Assembly (NCBI RefSeq): GCF_045209745.1
Contig: NZ_CP109273.1
Coordinates: 5,518,001 to 5,582,000 of the forward strand
Source: Micromonospora sp045209745
GTDB lineage: Bacteria; Actinomycetota; Actinomycetes; Mycobacteriales; Micromonosporaceae
DNA: 64,000 bases
Direction of reading: 5' to 3'
In this document: positions 41,907-49,705 of the stretch, piece after piece
How the letters are laid out: every line of letters begins with the position of its first letter
How positions within the stretch are numbered: the stretch's first letter is position 1
Translations under genes and position numbers: made by a program
The notes under the pieces: generated by a model
What the model was told of the DNA's origin: nothing
What the model saw: only the letters and a program-made list of their open reading frames with translations
Database searches by the model: none

Positions 41907-42635
41907 TCAGGTCACCGGCAGCATCGCCCAGACCGCCTTGCCCTGACCGGCCGGCACGCTGCCCCACTTCTGGGCCAGCTCCCTCACCAGGAGCAGCCCG
42001 CGCCCACCCTCGGCGTGCAGGTTCGTCCCGCCCGGCCGGGCCTTCGCGCGGCTGCCGTCCACGACCGCCAAATGCAGGTACGGCCGGCGCAGGGTCACCG
42101 TCACCTGCATCGGCGTGCCGGCGTGCCGGACCACGTTGCCGACCAGCTCGCTGAGCACCAACGCGGCCGGGCCCGACGCGTCGGGCAGATTCCACCGCGC
42201 GCACGCGTCGGTGACCAGCTCCCGGGCACGCCGGCAGGCCTCGGCCACCGGCTCCAGCCGGGTCCGCATTCGCAAAGTGCTGGTCGAGCCTGCCACCAGG
42301 GTGGCCTCCGCGCAGTCCGCGGACACCGGGACCACCCGGCACGTGGTCGACTCGGCCAGCCATCGCGCGGCGACCGGCGACGGGGCGCAGAGCACCACCG
42401 GCACGGCCGGCCACTCCTCGGCCCGACGGGCGGTCGCGGCGAAGACGGACAGCGCCAGCCGGTCCTTGACATTCACCTCGGCCAGGTCGACGATCAGCGC
42501 CTCCGGCTGATCGACGAGCGCGTCGGTGAGCGCCTGGTGCACCGACCGCATGCTCCCCAGGTCCAGTGCACCCTTGAGCCGGACGATCGCCACCGGTGTC
42601 GTGGTGTGCACGTCGCAGGTGATCCGGCTCGACAT
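41907..42635 (-). CDS. STAS-HATPase fusion protein (anti-sigma-system regulator)
   Basis: The 242-residue protein joins a STAS domain (about 1-110; TPVAIVRLKGALDLGSMRSV) to a GHKL ATPase domain (about 125-240; ALVLSELVGNVVRHAG with the N-box, VVDGSRAKARPGG, EGGRGLLLVRELAQKWGS). Separate genes normally encode the anti-anti-sigma factor and the anti-sigma kinase. As in the sigma-STAS protein, the STAS segment lacks the usual phospho-acceptor (VNVKDRLALSVFAA). It may be a self-contained regulator of SigB-type factors such as the one at 38544-39689. Confidence 0.88.
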   Translation of the reverse strand: MSSRITCDVHTTTPVAIVRLKGALDLGSMRSVHQALTDALVDQPEALIVDLAEVNVKDRLALSVFAATARRAEEWPAVPVVLCAPSPVAARWLAESTTCRVVPVSADCAEATLVAGSTSTLRMRTRLEPVAEACRRARELVTDACARWNLPDASGPAALVLSELVGNVVRHAGTPMQVTVTLRRPYLHLAVVDGSRAKARPGGTNLHAEGGRGLLLVRELAQKWGSVPAGQGKAVWAMLPVT

Positions 42636-42731
42636 CGGCGCCTCGATTCGCTGCTGGGTCGGGATCTGCCAACTACCCGACGCCGTGCCGGACCAAACCG
42701 GACCGAGCAGGTCACGGCCCGCAACGGCAGG

Positions 42732-43190
42732 TCACGGACGGGGCCGCCCGGTCAGGGCGCCCAACGCGATCAGGCCGACGCCGAGGCCCAGGTGCAGCCA
42801 GCCGTCGGCGTTGTTGACCGGTAGCACGTTCGCCCCGGTGTCGTGGTCCACCGCCAGCCCGTACAGCCAGAGCACCAGGTAGACGGCGCCGCCGCCGATC
42901 AGGAACGCCCGAGCGCCGGTGACCGTCCGCGCCAGCACCAGACCCGCCACCCCGAACGCCAGGTGCACCAGGTTGTGCAGCACCGACACCTGGAAAACGC
43001 CGAACAGGTACGCGCCCGAGCCGTGGCCGGCGAAGCGCAGGGCGTCCATGCCGCTGGTGATCCCCGGCACGAAACCGAGCGCGCCGACCAGCAGGAACAG
43101 CACTCCCGCTGTTGCCGCCGCTCGGCGGACCGGCGGCTTGCCGTCGGCCGGGTTGGGTCGGGCCCGGTAGTGGGCCATCGATCCGACCAT
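42732..43190 (-). CDS. DUF4383 membrane protein
   Basis: The start ATG at 43190 has GAGGAGCCGGTG upstream; a second ATG at 43178 is possible. The 152-residue product has four membrane helices (AAATAGVLFLLVGALGFVPG, LHNLVHLAFGVAGLVLAR, FLIGGGAVYLVLWLYGLAV, LHLGLGVGLIALGAL). The segments FQVSVLHNLVHLAFG and NNADGWLHLGLG are DUF4383 signatures. Function unknown. Confidence 0.9.
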   Translation of the reverse strand: MVGSMAHYRARPNPADGKPPVRRAAATAGVLFLLVGALGFVPGITSGMDALRFAGHGSGAYLFGVFQVSVLHNLVHLAFGVAGLVLARTVTGARAFLIGGGAVYLVLWLYGLAVDHDTGANVLPVNNADGWLHLGLGVGLIALGALTGRPRP

Positions 43191-43320
43191 CACCGGCTCC
43201 TCGCTGCGCGGCGGGCGTGAGCGCTGCCGGGCTACCCGCTGCCGCCGCCGACAAACCGCGGCTGCCGCTCCGGCCGCGGCGACGGTCAAGCCGCGCTTAC
43301 GGATCCTGCCCCGTTGCCGG

Positions 43321-44478
43321 TCAGGCCGGTAGCAGCCGCGGCGCGCTGGCCAGCCGACGGACCCGCTCATACAGCTCGACGTAGCGCTGGGCCATGACCG
43401 CGGGGGTGAACCGCTGCGCGGCCACCCGCCGGCACTCGTCGGAGTCGAGCAGGTCGGCGGAGCATACGAGATCAGCCAGCTCGTCTTCGTCGGTGGTGAG
43501 CAGCCCGGTCCGGCCGTGCTCGACCAACTCCGGAAGGCAACCCCGGGCGGTGGCCACCACCGGTGTGCCCAGGGCGAGTGACTCGACGACCGCCGTGCCG
43601 CCCGGCTCCTCCCAGCGCAGCGGGAACAGCGACGCGCGGGCGCTGGCGAGCAGGTCGTCCCGGTCCTGACCGGCCACGGTGCCGACCCAGCGGACCAGGT
43701 CCCCGTCGACGTGCGGCGCCACCTCGTCGAGGAAGAACCGCACGTCCGGGTTCTGCCGGGCCTCGTCGCCGGCCGCGGCCAGATCGGCCGGCCGATGATA
43801 CGGGCCGACCGGCCCCGCCAGCACCAGCGGGATACCGACGCGATGCGCGAGCCGGGCGCCCACGTCCTGCCCCTTGCCCGGATTGATCCGGCCCAGGACG
43901 AGCAGGTGCTCGCCCTTCTCCGGCCGGGGCCGCCGGTCGGCGTCCACGGCGAGCGGGGTGGACAGGTGCACGTGCCCCACCGAGTGCCCTCGCAACGCCA
44001 GCGGGGCCCGGGCCAGCTGCGACGCGGAGACGCCGTTGACCCGAACCCGGTCGCCGCCGTCCAGAGCGCCGTAGAGCGCCGGGTGCTTGGCCAGGTCCCA
44101 GTGCAGGGTGTGCAGGGTCGGCGGGCCGGCCGGCCCCAGCGCGGCGAGAGTGGCCAGCCCGACCGCTTCCACGTGGTCGTGCACCAGGTCGATGTCGTCG
44201 CGGGAGTGCAGCTCACGGACCACCCCGGCCAGGTGCGCCTGGGCGATCCCGCAGACCTGGTTGTACGGCCGCTGCAACGCGGCGAACTGCCCGTCGGCGA
44301 AGACCGACATCTGCTCGTCCACCGGCAGGTCGCTGCTGCCCACCGAGGCGAGCACCACCCGTACGCCGAGACGCCGCAGCTCCGGCACCAACGTGGCGAT
44401 CACGTTCTCGATGCCGCCGTAACCGGGCGGTGGCACGGACAGCCACGGGCCGGCGTTCATCAACACGGTGAGGCTCAT
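43321..44478 (-). CDS. GT4-family glycosyltransferase
   Basis: The 385-residue enzyme has a GT-B fold: N-terminal PGYGGIENVIATLVPELRRL and LVHDHVEAVGLATLAALG, C-terminal LVLGRINPGKGQDVGARLAH and RWEEPGGTAVVESLALGTP (EX7E-like donor site). It probably transfers a sugar from a nucleotide-sugar donor to a lipid, metabolite or glycan. It begins 22 bases after the end of gpgS on the same strand, so they form an operon. Confidence 0.92.
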   Translation of the reverse strand: MSLTVLMNAGPWLSVPPPGYGGIENVIATLVPELRRLGVRVVLASVGSSDLPVDEQMSVFADGQFAALQRPYNQVCGIAQAHLAGVVRELHSRDDIDLVHDHVEAVGLATLAALGPAGPPTLHTLHWDLAKHPALYGALDGGDRVRVNGVSASQLARAPLALRGHSVGHVHLSTPLAVDADRRPRPEKGEHLLVLGRINPGKGQDVGARLAHRVGIPLVLAGPVGPYHRPADLAAAGDEARQNPDVRFFLDEVAPHVDGDLVRWVGTVAGQDRDDLLASARASLFPLRWEEPGGTAVVESLALGTPVVATARGCLPELVEHGRTGLLTTDEDELADLVCSADLLDSDECRRVAAQRFTPAVMAQRYVELYERVRRLASAPRLLPA

Positions 44479-44500
44479 CGTGCCCGTCCCTTCCGGCCGC

Positions 44501-45517
44501 TCACGCGGCGGCCACCCGCCTGCGGGGCACCCGGTGGCGCAGGTCGGCCAGCGGTGGACGCTCCTCGATGGACACGTCGCTGACCACGATCTCGCGGTCG
44601 AGGTTCGGCAACGTGTCCGAGCCACCGCGACGGAACTGGGTCAGCAACGCCTCCGGTGCCAGCCCGGGGGTCGCCCAGCCGCGCCGCTGCAACCGGGACC
44701 AGGCGGTCAACATGATCTGCGCGGACATCCGGCCGAGGGCCGCCGTGTCCTGGTGCCGGTGCTGGCGCTCACCGAGGTCGACCTGCGCCATCGCGTCCAG
44801 GCCGACCAGGTCGAGCAGATCGATCATCATGGCCGTCTCCACCCCGTACCCGGAGACGAACGGCACCCGGGCCAGCACGTCCCGGCGGCCCGCGTACTCG
44901 CCGGCGAGCGGCTGCACGAAGCCGGCCAGCTCGGGCCAGAAGAGGTTGAGCAGCGGTCGGGCCATCAGCTCGGTCACCCGGCCGCCGCCGTCCTGCTCCA
45001 CGCTGGCGGTGCCCACCAGGGGTCGGTGATAGAACCCCTTCACGAAATCGACCGACGGGTCGGTCAGCAGCGGGCCGAGCAGCCCACTCACGAAGTGCGG
45101 CCGGAACTCCCGCAGGTCGGCATCGATGAACGCCACCACGTCCCCGTCGGCGGCGGCCAGACCGGCCCAGAGCGCGTCGCCCTTGCCGGTGAGTCGGGGC
45201 AGCCCCCGGGTCATCGCGTCCTGGCTGACCACCTCCGCGCCGGCGGCACGGGCCACCTGCGCGGTGCGGTCGGTCGAACGTGAATCCACCACGATCAGCT
45301 CGTCCACCAGAGCGACCCGATCCATCAGATGCTCCCGGATGGTCGACACGATCGCGCCGACGGTGGCCTCCTCGTTACGCGCCGGCAACACCACGCTGAC
45401 CCGGGTGTCTCCCTTGGCGCGCAACAGCCGACGCGTGGGCCAGTCCGCCGCCGACGTCGTCCGGTACGTAGCCCACGCCTCCACCACCGGTGAAACGCTC
45501 GATGTCGTGTCCCGCAC
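44501..45517 (-). CDS. gpgS: glucosyl-3-phosphoglycerate synthase
   Basis: The GTG at 45517 is chosen because GGAGGGG lies directly upstream; an ATG at 45574 is also in frame. The 338-residue product belongs to GT81: VSVVLPARNEEATVGAIVST (nucleotide site), DELIVVDSRSTDRTAQVARA, VVAFIDADLREFRPHFVSG (metal site) and PLAGEYAGRRDVLARVPFVS, with GVETAMMIDLLDLVGLDAM. GpgS makes glucosyl-3-phosphoglycerate from a nucleotide-glucose and 3-phosphoglycerate, the first step to glucosylglycerate and methylglucose lipopolysaccharides. It is divergent from the Gfo/Idh oxidoreductase gene. Confidence 0.93.
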   Translation of the reverse strand: MRDTTSSVSPVVEAWATYRTTSAADWPTRRLLRAKGDTRVSVVLPARNEEATVGAIVSTIREHLMDRVALVDELIVVDSRSTDRTAQVARAAGAEVVSQDAMTRGLPRLTGKGDALWAGLAAADGDVVAFIDADLREFRPHFVSGLLGPLLTDPSVDFVKGFYHRPLVGTASVEQDGGGRVTELMARPLLNLFWPELAGFVQPLAGEYAGRRDVLARVPFVSGYGVETAMMIDLLDLVGLDAMAQVDLGERQHRHQDTAALGRMSAQIMLTAWSRLQRRGWATPGLAPEALLTQFRRGGSDTLPNLDREIVVSDVSIEERPPLADLRHRVPRRRVAAA

Positions 45518-45708
45518 GGGCACCCCTCCGTTCGTGCGTGGAAACCGAAATTGGTTGTTCCCATTCCCCATCACGCGCTAACCGCATTGCTGGCAACAGC
45601 TTGATCACAAAGGTGACGCCAATATGTTCCCGGGGGATGAACGTTTGATTGCGCACACCTGCGGGGACTGCTCCCATCGCATCTGAAAGGTCTTCGAAGG
45701 GGTGGCGG

Positions 45709-46719
45709 ATGCGTGCATGCCGGGTGGGTCTGGTCGGGGCCGGCGGAGTGGCACAGCGTCACGCGCGGGTGCTGGCCGGGTTGGAGGACGTGGAGTTGGT
45801 CGGGGTCACCGACGTCGCGCCGGCGGCGGCGTCCGTGCTGACCGCACAGTACGGGGGGCGCGCCTGCGCCGACGTCGCCGACCTGCTGGCCACCAGTCCG
45901 GACGCCGTGTACGTCTGCGTGCCACCGTTCGCGCACGGCCCGGCCGAGGAGGCGGTGATCGAGGCCGGGGTGCCGATGTTCGTGGAGAAACCCGTCGCGG
46001 TCGACCTGGGCACCGCCGAGCGGATCGCCGACCAGGTCGCGCGCAGCGGGCTGCGCACCGCCGTCGGCCACCACTGGCGCTACCTGAACGTGCTCGACGA
46101 GGCCCGTGAACTGCTCGCCGACCGCCCGGTGCGGATGGTCAGTGGCGCCTGGCTGGACAAGGTGCCCCCGGTGGCGTGGTGGTCGCGGCGGGACCGCTCC
46201 GGCGGCCCGGTGGTCGAGCAGGCCGCACACGTGCTGGACCTGATCCGCGTGCTGGCCGGCGAGGTCACCGAGGTGACCGCGTACGGCAACGGCACCCCGC
46301 CGCCGGTCGACGGCGCCGACATCGACTCGGTGACCACCGCCGCGCTGCGCTTCGCCGATGGCGCGGTCGGCACCCTCAGCGCGGCCTGCGTGCTGGGGTG
46401 GAAGCACCGCGCCGGCCTGGAGATCCTCGCCGACGGGCTGGCTCTCGCACTCACCGAGGACGGCCTGTCGATCCGCGACGCCGACGGTGAACGACACGTC
46501 CCGGCCGACCCGGAAGCCGCCCGGGTGGCGGTGGACCGGGCCTTCATCGACGCCGTACGCGGCATCGGTGACGACGTCCGCGTCCCGTACGCCGAGGCCC
46601 TGGCCACCCAGCGGCTGGCCCTCGCGGTGGCCGACTCGGCCCGCACCGGCGCGACCGTGCGGCTCGCCACCCCCACCGGTCCGGCAGTGCTCAGCGCGGG
46701 GGTGACCGCCGATGCGTGA
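45709..46719 (+). CDS. Gfo/Idh/MocA-family oxidoreductase
   Basis: The 336-residue protein has an N-terminal Rossmann fold (RVGLVGAGGVAQRHARVLAG), the EKP motif (VEKPVAVDLGTAERIADQV) and the C-terminal GFO_IDH_MocA domain (GPVVEQAAHVLDLIRVLAGE). It would reduce or oxidise a sugar or cyclitol with NAD(P). Start follows GAAGGGGTGGCGG. Its last eight bases overlap the next gene, so the dehydrogenase pair is co-translated. With gpgS and GT4 divergent, the neighbourhood suggests a modified sugar or glycoside pathway. Confidence 0.93.
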   Translation: MRACRVGLVGAGGVAQRHARVLAGLEDVELVGVTDVAPAAASVLTAQYGGRACADVADLLATSPDAVYVCVPPFAHGPAEEAVIEAGVPMFVEKPVAVDLGTAERIADQVARSGLRTAVGHHWRYLNVLDEARELLADRPVRMVSGAWLDKVPPVAWWSRRDRSGGPVVEQAAHVLDLIRVLAGEVTEVTAYGNGTPPPVDGADIDSVTTAALRFADGAVGTLSAACVLGWKHRAGLEILADGLALALTEDGLSIRDADGERHVPADPEAARVAVDRAFIDAVRGIGDDVRVPYAEALATQRLALAVADSARTGATVRLATPTGPAVLSAGVTADA

Positions 46720-47800
46720 CAAGGTGGTGGTGGTCACCGGCCCCGGCCGGGTCGAGCTGGTGGAGCAGGACGCCGCGCCGGTGCGCCCCGGCACGTTCCG
46801 GGTCGAGACGCTGTTCAGCGGGGTCTCCGCCGGCACCGAGCTGAGCTACGTCAAGGGCACCAACCCGTACCTGAACGTCACCTGGAACGCCGACCTGGGG
46901 CTGTTCCAGCCGGGCGCGGCGAGCACCCCGTACCCGGTGAGGCGGCTCGGCTACATGCAGGTCGGCCGGGTGGTGGAGAGCGAAACCCTGGCCGTCGCGG
47001 TGGGCACGGTCGGTGCGATGACGTACGGGCACCGCACCGGCTGGCTGGCCGACCCGGTCGCCGAGCGGTTCGTGGCGCTGCCCGACGACCTGGACCCGCT
47101 GCTCGGCGTCTACGTCGCGCACATGGGCCCGATCTGCGCCAACGGTCTGCTGCACGCCGCCGGCGACCTGCACGGCGCCGACGTCCGCGCGCTCGGCGAC
47201 GGGGTTCGCGGCCGGCGGGTCGCCGTGGTCGGCGCCGGTGTGGTGGCGTTGCTGACGGCGCTGTTCGCCCGGCGCAATGGCGCTGCCTCGGTGGTGGTGC
47301 TCGATCCCACCCCGCAACGCCGCCAGGTCGCCGAGGCGCTCGGCCTGGAAACCCTCGACCCGGGCGCGGACGACCCGGCGGTGGTGCTCAAGACCCGCTG
47401 GGCGCACACCACCGGCGACCGGGGCGCCGACGTGGTGTTCCAGTGCCGGGGGCAGGCGTGGGCGTTGCAGCTCGCCCTGCGGCTGCTGCGGCCCCAGGGC
47501 ACCGTCATCGACCTGGCCTTCTACCAGGGCGGCGCCGACGCGGTCCGGCTCGGTGAGGAGTTCCACCACAACGGGCTGTCCCTGCGCTGCGCGCAGATCG
47601 GCCGGGTGCCGCGCGGGCTCGCGCCCACCTGGGACCGTGAGCGGCTCTCCGCCGAGACCATCGACCTGCTCCGGACCTACGGGGACGTGATCCGCAAGCA
47701 CCTCGTCTCGGCGGTGGTGCCGTTCGACGAGGCACCCACCCTGCTCACCGACCTGGCCGACCGTCGCCGCCAGGAGCTTCAGGTGGTGCTGGCCGGATGA
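46712..47800 (+). CDS. zinc-type (MDR) alcohol dehydrogenase-like protein
   Basis: The 362-residue protein has the MDR fold with LFSGVSAGTELSYVKGTNPY at the start and VAVVGAGVVALLTALFARRN for the dinucleotide site. The structural zinc loop of four Cys is absent and the catalytic Cys-His-Glu triad is not obvious; SGVSAGTE-type members often act on sugars or acyl compounds without the typical zinc sites. It is coupled to the Gfo/Idh gene and is likely to act in the same pathway. Confidence 0.88.
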   Translation: MRDKVVVVTGPGRVELVEQDAAPVRPGTFRVETLFSGVSAGTELSYVKGTNPYLNVTWNADLGLFQPGAASTPYPVRRLGYMQVGRVVESETLAVAVGTVGAMTYGHRTGWLADPVAERFVALPDDLDPLLGVYVAHMGPICANGLLHAAGDLHGADVRALGDGVRGRRVAVVGAGVVALLTALFARRNGAASVVVLDPTPQRRQVAEALGLETLDPGADDPAVVLKTRWAHTTGDRGADVVFQCRGQAWALQLALRLLRPQGTVIDLAFYQGGADAVRLGEEFHHNGLSLRCAQIGRVPRGLAPTWDRERLSAETIDLLRTYGDVIRKHLVSAVVPFDEAPTLLTDLADRRRQELQVVLAG

Positions 47801-47852
47801 CCTGGCGTCGCAGCGCGCTCGCGGGGTGACGGGCCGGGCTACCGTTCCCGGC

Positions 47853-49631
47853 ATGAGCACCCCGAAGGACCGGCCGGTCGGCAGCACCCCGAAGGACCGG
47901 CCGATCGGTCTGATCGCGCTGCTGCCGTACCTGCGTGAGCACCTCGGCACCCTGGTCGTGGTGGGCGCGCTGTCGCTGCTCGGGGCGGGGGCGTCACTGG
48001 CCCAGCCGCTGCTCACCCGGTCGGTGCTCGACCGGGTGAGCGACGGCCTGGGAGTGTCCCGGCTGGTGGCGGTGCTGGTGGCGCTGGTGCTGCTCGGCGC
48101 GGCGATCGGCGGTCTGCGCAACTACCTCCTGCAACGCACGGCCGAGGGGCTGGTGCTGGGCACCCGGCGGCGGCTGGCCGGGCACCTGCTGCGGCTGCCC
48201 ATCGCCGAGTACGACCGCCGCCGCACCGGCGACCTGCTCTCCCGGGTGGGCTCGGACACCACCCTGCTGCGGGCGGTGGTCACCTCCGGGCTCTTCGAGA
48301 CGGTCACCGGAGCGGTGATGGTGCTGGGCGCGGGCACCGCCATGGTGCTGCTCGATCCGCTGCTGTTCGGCGTCACCCTGCTCGGGGTGGGGCTGGGGCT
48401 GGGCTTCGCGGCCACCTTCGCGCGGCGGGTCCGGGCGTTGGCCCGTGCCGCGCAGGAGCGGGTCGGCGAGATGACCTCGGCGGTGGAGCGTTCCATCTCG
48501 GCCGCCCGGACCATCCGGGCCAGCCGGGCCGAGGCCCGGGAGACGGAGACCGTCGCCGGCAGCGCGCGCGAGGCGTACGGGGCGGGGCTGCGGGTGGCCC
48601 GGGTGCAGGCGGTGGTCGGGCCCATCGGCTCGGTCACCGTGCAGGGCGCGTTCCTGCTGGTGCTCGGCATCGGCGGGGCCCGGGTCGCCGCCGGGGCGAT
48701 CACCGTCGGGGATCTGGTCGCCTTCGTCATGTACCTGTTCTTCCTGGCCCTGCCGCTGGCCCAGGTGTTGAACGCGTACACCCAGTTGCAGTCCGGCCTG
48801 GGCGCCCTGCAACGGATCGAGGAGATCCTCGCCGTGCCCGCCGAGGGCGCGGACGATCGGCCGGTGGCCGCCACTGCGACGGCGATCCCGCGTCGCCCCA
48901 TCCCGATGATCGAGTTTGACCGGGTGGGGTTCGGCTATCCGGGTGGCGAGTCGGTGCTGCACGAGGTCAGCTTCGCGGTGCCCGCCGGCACCCGAACCGC
49001 ACTTGTCGGGCCCTCCGGCGCCGGCAAGTCGACCCTGCTGGCCCTGGTCGAGCGTTTCTACGAGGTGAGCGCCGGCGCGGTCCGACTGGACGGCAGCGAC
49101 GTACGGGACCTGCCCCGCGACGCGCTGCGGGCCCGGCTCGGCTACGTCGAGCAGGAGGCCCCCGTGCTGGCCGGCACGCTGCGGGAGAACCTGCTGATCA
49201 CCACCCCGGACGCCACCGAGGACCGCCTGCGCGACGTCCTCGACGAGGTCAACCTGGGCCACCTGGCGCTGCGCTCTCCGCAGGGCCTGGACGTCCAGGT
49301 GGGGGAGGGCGGGGTACTGCTCTCCGGGGGTGAGCGGCAGCGGCTGGCCATCGCCCGCGCGCTGCTCGCCGGCCCACCGGTGCTGCTGCTCGACGAGCCG
49401 ACCAGCAACCTCGACTCGCGTAACGAGGCGGCGCTGCGCCGCGCCATCGACGCGGTGGCCGTCCGCCGAACGCTGCTGATCGTGGCGCACCGGCTCGCCA
49501 CCGTGGTCGACGCCGACCAGATCGTCGTCCTCGACGGCGGCCGGGTGGTGGCCGTGGGCACCCACGCCGAGCTGACCGCCACCGATCCGCTCTACCGGGA
49601 GCTCGCCACCCACCAGCTGCTGGTCGGCTGA
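47853..49631 (+). CDS. ABC transporter, fused permease and ATP-binding protein (exporter type)
   Basis: From ATG 47853 the half-transporter is 592 residues. A six-helix membrane domain (about 25-315) is followed by an ATPase domain with Walker A GPSGAGKST (about 386-394), Q-loop GYVEQEAP, signature LLSGGERQRLAIA (about 489) and Walker B LLLDEPTSNLDS. It should function as a homodimer exporting an unknown molecule. The N-terminus contains a direct repeat STPKDRPVG then STPKDRPIG, from a 27-bp tandem duplication. It follows the sugar dehydrogenase pair by 52 bases. Confidence 0.93.
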   Translation: MSTPKDRPVGSTPKDRPIGLIALLPYLREHLGTLVVVGALSLLGAGASLAQPLLTRSVLDRVSDGLGVSRLVAVLVALVLLGAAIGGLRNYLLQRTAEGLVLGTRRRLAGHLLRLPIAEYDRRRTGDLLSRVGSDTTLLRAVVTSGLFETVTGAVMVLGAGTAMVLLDPLLFGVTLLGVGLGLGFAATFARRVRALARAAQERVGEMTSAVERSISAARTIRASRAEARETETVAGSAREAYGAGLRVARVQAVVGPIGSVTVQGAFLLVLGIGGARVAAGAITVGDLVAFVMYLFFLALPLAQVLNAYTQLQSGLGALQRIEEILAVPAEGADDRPVAATATAIPRRPIPMIEFDRVGFGYPGGESVLHEVSFAVPAGTRTALVGPSGAGKSTLLALVERFYEVSAGAVRLDGSDVRDLPRDALRARLGYVEQEAPVLAGTLRENLLITTPDATEDRLRDVLDEVNLGHLALRSPQGLDVQVGEGGVLLSGGERQRLAIARALLAGPPVLLLDEPTSNLDSRNEAALRRAIDAVAVRRTLLIVAHRLATVVDADQIVVLDGGRVVAVGTHAELTATDPLYRELATHQLLVG

Positions 49632-49705
49632 GTTCGTCCCATCGGGTCGACAAACCGGGCGGCCGGGCCGCGCGAGCCCGCTGGAATCGCGTACCGTTGC
49701 CGCTC

